Source: Gonocerus acuteangulatus (Eukaryota > Arthropoda > Insecta > Hemiptera > Coreidae). Taken from it: 64,000 bases of DNA. The translations under genes were made by a program, and so were the position numbers. Positions within the stretch are counted from its first letter, which is position 1, and every line of letters starts with the position of its first letter. The notes beneath the pieces are model-generated. The model saw only the letters and a list, made by a program, of their open reading frames with translations. It did not search any database and had not been told where the DNA came from. Of the stretch, positions 54,991 to 64,000 are shown in pieces. The stretch is taken from NCBI GenBank assembly GCA_946811695.1, contig OX328124.1, forward strand, positions 28,824,148 to 28,888,147, in the 5' to 3' direction.

Positions 54991-54994
54991 ATAT

Positions 54995-55195
54995 ACAAAG
55001 TCTTCATACTGTAAGTTCAATAGTAGACGACGGTGGAGCAGCCTGACCAACAAAAATTCTTCCAATAACCCAAATCTAAACATGAGTCCAATCGTCGTAG
55101 ACTACAGTAAAGCAGGAAGACCAACAAAAAATCTTGCAATATACCAAGTCTTCATGCTTTGAGTGCAATAATTGTAGACAACACACAGTGGGCCG
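54995..55195 (+). repeat. Degenerate minisatellite, units of about 73 bp
   Basis: Two to three units with AAGTCTTCATACT, GTTCAATAGTAGACGACG and GTGGAGCAGCCTGACCAACA. The same unit makes up the array at 63055-63310. Confidence 0.65.
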
Positions 55196-55437
55196 TTTCA
55201 CAGACCTAGGTGGACAAGCTCACAAGATGAATTTAAATATGAGAGTGAAATATTTCAGATACTTGTAGGCCTTTATATTTAATATTTGTTTACTTATAAG
55301 TTAAACATAAGTTATCGGAGAAAAATAAGTTATCAACCACTAAAGTTAAGTAATAAAGTTTTTAATTAATTTATAAGGTATTTTTCATTAAGCAATAATG
55401 ACAATTTTGAAAACGCTATTAGGAATTTCTTCTATTT

Positions 55438-56055
55438 AAAAAAAGTCCGACTCGCAGGAACTGCATCATCTTAGCGCGGTTCCGTTCTTATCCGAAGTGC
55501 GATTAGTAAAGGAATAGTAGCAGCTATCGGTAGGTTTTGATCTTTCGTTAAAAATATAAAATAAAATCTCAAAGAGAAGGAAGCTTAAAGCGCCACACAT
55601 GGAAACTGACAGTTTTCTAAGCGGATGGGACTCTCCCGTCATCGCGACGCTCACTCTAGGAAAACTCTATTACCAATACGATTCTTATTTTCTCAGCTTT
55701 AATGAAATACTCATTCCACCGTTAAATAAACTTAAAAAACAAAAGTGAGGTAAACAGTGACAAAACCCCGTTTAAAATAACAAAACTAACACTTTCGTAG
55801 TTTTAAGCACTTACTTCTCTGACTGACATTGCCCCATCGAAATTTGCTTCAGAATCTTTTTTTTAGAGAATTTAGTAAGCTTTTGAATGGTTAAATCGTA
55901 CTTCCCACGATTTCTTAACTGTTTTGAAGATATTAAGGGGGAAAAATGGTGCTAATACCTACCGATGGCTGCTATATTCCTTCACTAATCGCACTTGAGA
56001 TAAGAACGGAACCGCGCTAAGATGAAGCAGTTCCTGCGGGTCGGATTTTTTTTTT
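55438..56055. mobile_element. Foldback element with element-Y core
   Basis: The left arm AAAAGTCCGACTCGCAGGAA, continuing through AGCGCGGTTCCGTTCTTATC, and its mirror at 55965-56055 pair for about 100 bp. The core (AGGTAAACAGTGACAAAACC, AAGCACTTACTTCTCTGACT, GTAAGCTTTTGAATGG) is that of family Y. The arm start is similar to the start of element X, which links the two families. Confidence 0.72.
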
Positions 56056-56859
56056 CGTCAGACAAATTAATGTATTATGTTTATATTATAATATAAATAT
56101 TATGTTTATAAGAAGAGCAAATCACTTTAATTGCGGTGTAAAATATTGTTGCTAGCTAAATCTAAGTATTATAAAGCTCATAAGGAAAAAATGGTGCTAA
56201 TGACTCAGATTTCGATACATCATAAAAGAAAAAAAAATTAAGGACAATATACAAAGATTCCGAAGTATTTCATGTCTGTTAATAAAATATTTTATTCTAA
56301 TCCCAATAACGCAACACTTATACACAAATAAACTTTTTTTAGGTACCTATTTAATACGTATAAAATAAGGTTATAATGAGCGATCCGCTGTGGCATACAC
56401 TAAGTACTACCACCGTGTGGAGTGCAACTAGTATAGACCGGTACGTCTGTACCACTGTGGTATGTAAAGAGCGGCTGTTCTGATACTGGCAAAAATTAGA
56501 AATACTACATTCCTAAAGTTGTTTGGAGGCTTATCTTTATGACTCTAGACAAGGACTTGAAGATGACGAGGGTACACAGGGAGACGAGGGTACCTGGGGA
56601 CAGGGAAAACGCCCCCCACCCTAAGCCTCCTAGCTCCTCACCTTCGAATTCATATGATTTCGTTCAATGAATTTAAAAAAAAAATTAATAAATAGATAAA
56701 AACTTCTGAAAATAGGGAATACCAAAAACAATTCTAAAGAACCGTTGAAACAAAATATTGTTTCTATATATACGTATCCTGTTTTATTGACTAATACATT
56801 TGACTACTATAAGTAATCACAAAAATAACGAGCAGTGAAAAAAAAACTGTAGGAAACAC

Positions 56860-57043
56860 ACAAAAAGATTCGTTCAAATGAACGAAATTACCTATGTTTT
56901 AAGCACTTATTTCTCCAAATATGACCATCCCATCGCAAATGTCTTCAAAACATTTTTGTAGAAAATTTAGTAACCTTTCGAATGGTATTCTTTTGCTTGC
57001 CAAGATTCCAAACCGTTTTCGTGATATTAATAAAAATATACGA
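56860..57043 (+). mobile_element. Element Y, left part of split copy
   Basis: TTTTAAGCACTTATTTCTCC, TTTAGTAACCTTTCGAATGG and CCAAACCGTTTTCGTGATAT are family Y blocks. The element resumes at 58940 after the LINE insertion. Confidence 0.7.
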
Positions 57044-58575
57044 TTTAACTTAATTACAATAATTAAACTTAAACTACAAAAGAAAAGGAGTAAGGTTTAT
57101 TGCTTCTTCGTAGACTTCAAAGCTGCCTTCGATTTGCTGAACAGAGGTGCTCTATTTTATAAACTATATAGACTAGGATTATCCACTAAGATAGTTAGCC
57201 TTCTTGAAAACCTCTACAAGGATACGGAGTCTGCAGTATGGAACAAGGGTGGCATTACCAGTTTTTTCAGCACTGATTCTGGAGTAAAGCAAGGCTGCTT
57301 ATTGAGTCCTCTTTTATTTTCTGCTTATATAAATGATTTGCCTGAGGAGCTCAGCGGAGGAGTGCGAATACTAGACGGTCGGGTGCCATGCCTTATGTAC
57401 GCCGATGACAGTTCTTCTGAGTGAGGAAAAGACCTCTCTACAGCTCATGATAAATAAACTGGAGGATTACTGTCGAACTTGGAACCTGACTATCAATCTG
57501 AATAAATCCTAGATAATGATATTTCGGAATGGTGGGAGACCAGCCATGAACGAGGAGTGGAAGCTTGGTGGCCAACCGATAGAAGTGGTAAACGAATATA
57601 AGTATCTTGGAGTCATCCTCACTCCCAAGCTGTCAATGAGCTGCCATTTCGAGGAAAAGGTGCGGGTAGCAAAGTATGCACTTCATACTGTATGGAATCG
57701 CTTTATTATGAAGCATGAAGTCCCCGCTTCTGCTAAGTTTCAGGTGTTCGATGCAGTCACGCGAGCAACTCTGTGTTATGGTGCCCAAGTCTGGGGATGG
57801 AGGGAATTCGGGGCTGTTGAGGCTGTACAGAGGTCATTTGTGAAGCGGCTCTTCGGGTTGCCAACATACACTCCTAATTATGCAATATATCTAGAAACAG
57901 GTAGATCTATTTTCCTGCACACATTAAAGCTACATCTAGAGTATATGCTCAGGTTGGTAACATTACCGAGACAAAGGCTGCCTGGTAGACTGTTCCGCGA
58001 GGTGATAGGGAAGAAGGCCTGGTTATACAAGGAATGGGAACAGCTATTCGCCAGAGCTGGAGAGAACATGGACAGCTGGACGAGCGGTGACCCTGTATTG
58101 ATGAAGGAAGCAAGTTCCAGGTTATTGCTGTCACTCGCTAATCTCGAGCAGAGGCGATGGACAGAATCTTGTAAATCTTCTCAGTATCATCTGCTTTATA
58201 AATCGTTAGTCCACACTGATGCAGCCGTTTCCTACATGTCAGATGACAGGTCCCTCTATGCAGTCCGTCTAATCATGAAGGCTAGGACAGAGATGCTGCA
58301 TCTAAACAGTAGGCCATGGCGAACAGACGGGCGTGGTCACTGCTCCATGTACAATCTCAAGGAGGAGGAAGACACTCTGCATTTTCTCGCGAGATGTCCG
58401 ATAATGAAGGAATTCAGGAGGGCGCACTACGAAAAGGACCTACTCACCCTTGAAGAAGTCAAGCAGATTCTGAACGGAAACAACTGGGACACCTTAAATA
58501 AATATTTAAAAAATATATGGAAATATCGACAGTTTTTAATTTTTCAATTTAATTGTTGATTTATAAGTTGTTTAT

Positions 58576-58646
<71 letters not shown>

Positions 58647-58939
58647 TCTCAGTCTATTTTATTATGACTGTATTTATTAATTATTATTTCAATTTATGTT
58701 TAATTATTTATTTTAATTTTTCTTTTTCTTCTTTTATCCATAGCCATCTTAAGTGGTATCCATAACTTGCAAAATGTATATTTTTATTTTATGAAATTAA
58801 GTTATGTATATAGGTATGCACTCTGGCTGATGGACAATGTCCAAGCCTAAGTAAATTGTTTTATTATTCTCTTTTTATATTTGTATATATATATATGTAT
58901 GTATGAAATAATAAATTTACATTCATTCATTCATTCATG
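57044..58939 (+). mobile_element. 5'-truncated LINE insertion with RT and 11-bp target duplication
   Basis: AAAATATACGA at 57033-57043 is repeated exactly at 58940-58950, and element Y continues across the joint, so both insertion limits are fixed. The element begins inside the RT: CFFVDFKAAFD (motif A), GVKQGCLLSPLLFSAYINDL (motif B) and CLMYADD (motif C), then EYKYLGVIL and a long C-terminal part with HFLARCP, stop at 58559. Lesions are a frameshift just after YADD (near 57410) and an in-frame TAG at 57510-57512. A (TA)n tract at 58579-58645 and a (TTCA)n tail close to 58915-58938 end it. It is non-autonomous and dead. Confidence 0.88.
58579..58645. repeat. (TA)n microsatellite in LINE 3' UTR
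   Basis: Pure TA units shortly after the ORF stop. It may have grown after insertion. Confidence 0.9.
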
Positions 58940-59754
58940 AAAATATACGAAGTTCCCAAAACTTTTCATGTCTAAAAATGAAATATTTTATTTTAATCCT
59001 TCCTTTACTCCAAACGTAACCAAATTTTCAACATATTAGTTTTGATAAAATTCAAACATGGAGAAAATGTTTCAACTGAAGCCCATGATTCTAAGTACCA
59101 AAATCAAAGACAAAAAGAACAGTTCGAATAAGCGAAATCAATTACTTTAAAGTTTTAAGCACTTATTTCTCCGATTGACATCGCCTAATCAAAACTTTCA
59201 TTAGAACCTTTTTTGTAGAGCATTTAGTAAGCATTCTAATGGTAATCTTTTGTTTCACAAGATTCTCAACCTTTTTCGAGATATTAAGGAAAGTATACAA
59301 AGTTACCAAAACTTTTCAAGTCTGTTCATAAAATATTTTATTCTAACCCTTCCTTAACTCCAAACGTAGCATAACTTTCTACGTATTAGTTTTAATGAAT
59401 GTAGAACATGCAGATAATGTTTCAACTGAATCCCGTGATTCTAAGTACCCAAACCAAAAACGGTATTCAAAAACTATTTTTCCAATTTTCTCGAAAACGG
59501 TTAAAGCTATCGCCTTGAAAATGGTTTCATTCGTTTTCCTAGCCCAAGAAGCCTATAAAAAGAGTACTTACAAGCTTATGAACTCAAAAACGTAAGCGTT
59601 ACGATTTTTTCTGCGCGAATTTCGCCCCAAACGCCATCTTCCAGTGGGCGGATTTTGCTGGTTAACGAACTTGACCTTTCAAATTGGACGACTGATTTTT
59701 GTACCAAATTTCATCATAATCGGACCATCAGGGAAGCCAGAAATGAGCGAACAG

Positions 59755-59844
<90 letters not shown>

Positions 59845-59990
59845 AAATTTGAACCACCGTTATTTTCGGTCACTAGGGGTTCTGAAACGCGAAATTTTCT
59901 AGCCGGCACTTCCGGATTGTTTCATTGTATCAACCTTATAAGCGGGGTTCCTCCCTATGGGGGAGGGAGGAACCGCGCTAAAAAAACGAT
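58940..59990 (+). mobile_element. Element Y, right part of split copy
   Basis: It continues from 57043 (AAAATATACGAAGTTCCC). A module of about 300 bp is present twice (AAACTTTTCATGTCTAAAAA from 58957, AAACTTTTCAAGTCTGTTCA from 59308). Then GTTAACGAACTTGACCTTTC, a (TA)n site at 59759-59842, AAATTTGAACCACCGTTATT, CCGGCACTTCCGGATTG and the end GGAACCGCGCTAAAAAAACG. Confidence 0.7.
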
Positions 59991-59999
59991 TTTTACCAC

Positions 60000-60620
60000 T
60001 ACATAATTTTATACTTTTATATATCTATATATTTGAAAACTAATAACTATCAAACTAGGTATTAAATATTAAATTTCTTAAAATAATTAAAATAAACTAC
60101 TAAATTTTTCAATCACAAACTGAAACAGTAGGGTCGTACGGCTTCGTTTACTGTAAACGTGCTATTTATAGAAGAATTCTTTTCTTGAAAAACTATGTTG
60201 CGCTACTGGGGAAAAAAATATAAAAGTGTTAGCGCAAAAAACGGTTGATGGTGTTTGAAACTACACATTTTGATGCTATCAAAAAGTTTTTCTCCGCAGA
60301 AAATTAACTTTTTTTATTTCTCTTTAAAAAAAAAACCTTTGTATCAAAGACCATATTTTTTTATATTCCATTAATCTACAACAAATAAGTGCATAAGTAG
60401 TATCTAGATAGCTCTAATTGCTATATCCATGAGAACAGTATACGGAAAATTAAAAACTGAATAATTGCCCCGCACAAATTCACAAGTGCCCCTAACATTC
60501 CAGGAGTCAAAGATAATTAGATAATACTGCGAATTCGGCTTACCTAAACTATCTCTAGTAATATAATCGCCTTAGTTTTATAATCTGTGTACTTGAGTTT
60601 TGTCCATCTAGTTATGGGAA
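60000..60620. other. No gene recognised
   Basis: AT-rich DNA with no exon, element end or tandem repeat that I can support. Confidence 0.4.
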
Positions 60621-60630
60621 TCGGGCCACT

Positions 60631-61092
60631 CAGGGCCGCCACATGGGGGGGGGGGACTACTGAGTACAGTTGTCCCGGGCCCGGGCGTCGTGGGGGCCCG
60701 GACCGGGCCTCGCTAATTAAAAAAAATGTATAGGTTTTGAGCTTGTAAAAAGAATGTGGTTTAGAAATATAGAAGGGCGTAGCCTATATTTATTGGAATG
60801 GGATCTATACTTGTTTTAATGTATAGAATAGTATATTTCATTAGGAGTCGTAATAAATCTACAAGTATCGAAAGTGACCTTTGCTGCACCGATTGACGGC
60901 TTTTATTCTCATTTCGCTCAAAACTCAAGATGAAAATAATTTTAAAATGTCCAAAGTCCTATAGCAAAGTACTAGAATTTTCAGTCTCGCTCTGAGAAGT
61001 GGGGGCACGGCTCTGAGAAGTGGGGGCCCGGCTCTGAGAAGTGGGGGCCCGTGATCTGGTCCTGGGCCCGGCTCTGAGATGTGGCGGCCCTG
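60631..61092 (+). mobile_element. hAT-like element 1, uninterrupted copy
   Basis: CAGGGCCGCCACAT and ATGTGGCGGCCCTG bound 462 bp. The flanks GGGCCACT and AATCCACT share 5 of 8 positions. Inside, CTCTGAGAAGTGGGGGCCCG is tandemly repeated near the right end. This copy shows the empty site for the X insertion in the copy at 18427-21111. Confidence 0.75.
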
Positions 61093-61301
61093 AATCCACT
61101 GTGCAACGCACTTAGGAGTATTCCAAGTAAAAACCCGGACAAAATTATGTTTTGTATTATATCACCTTTTATTGTAATAAAAAACAATGATTAATCAAAA
61201 TCAAGTATATATTATAAAAATTAACGTTTTTTGTTGTTTTTTTTTGGGGGGGGCACAAATTTATTATTATCACTTATACAAATTATAACAAATTGTCTCT
61301 C

Positions 61302-61389
61302 ACTCATTCAGGTACTGGCCACGCCCGACGTTGCTTAACTTCGGTGATCAACGGGAACCGGTGCATTCAACGTGGCTATGGCCGTTGGC
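61302..61389 (-). pseudogene. 5S rRNA-derived fragment (5S pseudogene or SINE3-type head)
   Basis: The minus strand from 61389 reads GCCAACGGCCATAGCCACGT, ACCGGTTCCCGTTGATCACC, GAAGTTAAGCAACGTCGGGC and GTGGCCAGTACCTGAATGAG. These are the first three quarters of a 5S rRNA, including the internal A and C box regions. The last 30 or so nucleotides are replaced by unrelated sequence. So it is not a functional 5S gene; it may be the promoter head of a 5S-derived SINE. Confidence 0.75.
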
Positions 61390-61598
61390 CATTACTAGGC
61401 ACTATAATATTCGTCGGTTCCTCGGAAAGATGCTTTCTTTTCTTCTTTAATTAATCAGGCGATTGAAGGATCATTCGCGGGACCTTATGACGCCTGAAGT
61501 TTGATTTCGAAGCCTGTTCTCGTAACACATATATTTTCTTCTGCTGGGTAACATTCCTTCTTCGCTTCTTGAAAAAGCAAGTAACAAGGATATATTCC

Positions 61599-62270
61599 TT
61601 TGCCTCTGTTTTGTATCAATTCCCACTGCTGTCATGTGAAGTCACCGTCTATAATCAAAGCTAAAGCTCCTTGTGGTGTGAATTTGCCTCTGTTTTGTAT
61701 CAATTCCCACTGCTGTCATGTGAAGTCACCGTCTATAATCAAAGCTAAAGCTCCTTGTGGTGTGTATTTGCCTCTGTTTTGTATCAATTCCCACTGCCGT
61801 CATGTGAAGTCACCGTCTATAATCAAAGCTGAAGCTCCTTGTGGTGTGTATTTGCCTCTGTTTTGTATCAATTCCCACTGCTGTCATGTGAAGTCACCGT
61901 CTATAATCAAAGCTAAAGCTCCTTGTGGTGTGAATTTGCCTCTGTTTTGTATCAATTCCCACTGCCGACATGTGAAGTCACCGTCTATAATCAAAGCTGA
62001 AGCTCCTTGTGGTGTGTATTTGCCTCTGTTTTGTATCAATTCCCACTGCCGTCATGTGAAGTCACCGTCTATAATCAAAGCTAAAGCTCCTTGTGGTGTG
62101 AATTTGCCTCTGTTTTGTATCAATTCCCACTGCCGACATGTGAAGTCACCGTCTATAATGAAAGCTGAAGCTCCTTGTGGTGTGAATTTGCCTCTGTTTT
62201 GTATCAATTCCCACTGCTGTCATGTGAAGTCACCGTCTATAATCAAAGCTAAATCTCCTTGTGGTGTGTA
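61599..62270 (+). repeat. 84-bp minisatellite, 8 units, open reading frame throughout
   Basis: Eight 84-bp units (TTTGCCTCTGTTTTGTATCA start). The unit is 28 codons, so one frame reads LPLFCINSHCCHVKSPSIIK-type repeats. Units differ at a few sites (CTGTCATG, CCGTCATG or CCGACATG; AAAGCTAAAGCT or AAAGCTGAAGCT; GAATTT or TATTTG), so subfamilies are visible. There is no support for expression. Confidence 0.85.
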
Positions 62271-62274
62271 TTTT

Positions 62275-62830
62275 CTTATGGTTGTAGTTGATTCATTTTT
62301 ATTTTTTGACGATATTACGCTTTGAAATGTGTTGACTCTAGTAGGGGTCGACGTAATCTCCTTCATGATTTTAGACGCATCGGTATTTCGAGAGGTCTCT
62401 TGTTCCGCGCCGCTTACTTCGATCACACAATTCTCCGAATTGTTTCGCTCGGCGCCTTGCTTTTCGGAACCACGTAGGTAGTTCAATTAATGTTTCCAGC
62501 CATTCTTTATTATTTTTTACAACTTTTCCATCAGTGCTATTCGAAGCTGTCCGTTTTTCTTTAAACGTGGCTTGAAATATTTCACTCGAATAAGAACTCT
62601 CCTTTCTTCGAGTGGACATGAAGTCAAAGTCAGAAGTTTTTTTCTAAGGTCACAATTTTTTTTTTCATCCGTTTTTCTACCTTTCAATTCTTTAAGAATG
62701 GTATATGATTCCATCCTGGTGATTTCTTTCACTCTTCCCGAGATATCTGTAATAATAGAAACAAGTTATGAGAATTTTGACTCGTTTTCTTTGATGTCCG
62801 TTAAAATATTATTGTGAACGTTGGGGACCG
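62275..62830 (-). other. Degraded coding-like region in shifting frames
   Basis: Minus-strand frames 62732-62517 (ESYTILKELKGRKTDEKK), 62619-62371 (KNNKEWLETLIELPTWFRKA) and 62486-62220 (NNSENCVIEVSGAEQETS) follow one another with overlaps. The composition is hydrophilic and charged, as in a coding sequence broken by frameshifts. No family was recognised. Confidence 0.3.
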
Positions 62831-63054
62831 ATTTTTTTCTTGGATCCACTTACTGAGATTCAGAATTTAATTTACATATCAAAACTCTGACCGGGCCGTG
62901 CGCGACACTTAAAGGAAACCCCTAATATATCTCAAAATGTTTTAAAAAATTGGGTTCTAAAAAGTGTCTTCTACTAAAAATGCGGTTTGGGTAAAATTAC
63001 GTTACTTTTGCGATTTCCTATTTTTTCCGGCTTTTTACCTGAAATACTCCTATG

Positions 63055-63310
63055 TGCAACGGTGGAGCAGGCTGACCAACAATAAATCATGCAATATAAA
63101 AAGTCTTCATACTTTGAATCCAATCGTCGTAGGCTACAGTGGAGCAGGGTGACCAACAAAAAATCTTGGAATGTACCAAGTCTTCATACTTTGAGTTCAA
63201 TAATTGTAAACATGGTGGCCAGCCTGGCCAAAAATAAATCTTGCAGTATACCAAGTCTGCATATTGTGAGCTTAATTGTCGTAGACGACGATGGAGGAGC
63301 CTGACCAAGA
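63055..63310 (+). repeat. Minisatellite, units of about 73 bp
   Basis: Three to four units of GGTGGAGCAGGCTGACCAAC, AAAATCTTGGAATGTACCA and CTTCATACTTTGAGTTCAAT. It is the same unit as at 54995-55195, 8 kb away. Confidence 0.7.
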
Positions 63311-63319
63311 AAAAATCCA

Positions 63320-64000
63320 TAAAAAATATAGGAGGGCTAAACGTTTTTTTTGTTTGTTTGTTTTTTTATGGTTGTAAGCAGATGCATTTTATATTATTTT
63401 GTAGATGAGATTTTTATATATTTTTTTAGTACATTGTATGTTGTTATTTATATATTTATTATTTTTTTTGCAAGGGATGTTTTTACTTTTTTTGTCCAAA
63501 TTTACTTTGGTAATTTTGATTGTCATAATCTCCACGCCTTCCCGACTAACCAGGATGTCCACAACCAACATAGTAAACAACTCCCTAAGAAAGTGGCCCC
63601 GGACTTCCTTCCGAGCAACTACCTTCTACAAACTACTTTCTAAAAACTATAATTATATCAGCCATTTACTACCCGCATAACTATCTGTTATTATGGAAGC
63701 ACATTGCTTTATTGGGAGGGATCTTTTATCCGTATCTGTCAAATAACTAGATGTCATATCAGTCCATCGGTCCATTTTTCAGCAATGTGGAAGTGGGCGT
63801 TCCCCCGGGCAGGTAGTTTCAGAAGAAACCAGTTGATTCCCTTCACTCCCTCTGCAGGAAACAACTTTCGACGTTTTAAAATCACTTTAGTAAAAGAGCT
63901 GTTTTGTATCCATCACTATTAAAATAGTGAATATCCGGCGAATGTTTTGGGCTTCTTGTGTAATATACTGTTCTACACTCATTACTTACATAAACGGAAA
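63320..64000. other. No gene recognised
   Basis: T-rich sequence and then ordinary-composition DNA. Open frames at 63350-63922 have no recognisable domains. Confidence 0.35.

Noticed and set aside
54417..55162. Overlapping open frames on both strands
   Set aside because: No domain, no splice structure, and part lies in the 73-bp minisatellite.
61302..61389. Functional 5S rRNA gene
   Set aside because: The last quarter of the molecule is missing and no terminator T run follows at the right place.

Overview
This is AT-rich, intron-rich, repeat-saturated eukaryotic DNA. It is almost certainly from an arthropod: it holds a divergent ionotropic receptor (IR) gene and a gene with one chitin-binding type 2 domain of the cuticular CPAP1 type. 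The density of tRNA-derived SINEs, jockey-like LINE tails and (TA)n tracts suggests a large chelicerate genome, perhaps a spider, but that is inference.

Two host genes are supported, both on the minus strand. (1) An IR gene, 17994 down to 3496, in nine exons. All splice phases join without adjustment to give 635 residues: signal peptide, amino-terminal region, split ligand-binding lobes, M1, pore/M3 and M4. (2) A CPAP1-like gene whose last seven exons run from 41594 down to 24335, giving at least 1105 residues: a linker, one six-cysteine chitin-binding domain, then a very long acidic, arginine-rich and Ser/Asn/Tyr-rich tail. Its signal-peptide exon was not found and should lie above 41.6 kb. 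One of its introns appears to use a GC-AG splice pair.

Most of the rest is transposable-element material, much of it inside the introns. Intron 5 of the IR gene contains a 3.6 kb terminal-inverted-repeat DNA transposon (7497-11069). Its single gene encodes a Cys-rich protein with a possible D-D-E triad, broken by one in-frame TAG. IR intron 1 holds a foldback element with a 6-bp target duplication that carries a MADF-domain exon fragment. Just upstream of the IR gene is a four-level nest: hAT-like element > tandem-repeat element X > Helitron > hAT MITE. A second, inverted copy of X lies in IR intron 2 inside a TTAA-flanked element.

From 42 to 64 kb there are LINE remnants: an ORF1 with a CCHC knuckle, a jockey/CR1-like RT, and a 5'-truncated RT with an exact 11-bp target duplication. 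The same stretch holds foldback MITEs, a 5S rRNA-derived fragment, and several minisatellites (54, 84, 21 and about 73 bp units) whose unit lengths often keep a frame open. No CRISPR array, operon or functional tRNA/rRNA gene is seen. Exon edges were read by eye from splice signals and phase; repeat edges are approximate unless a target duplication is stated.
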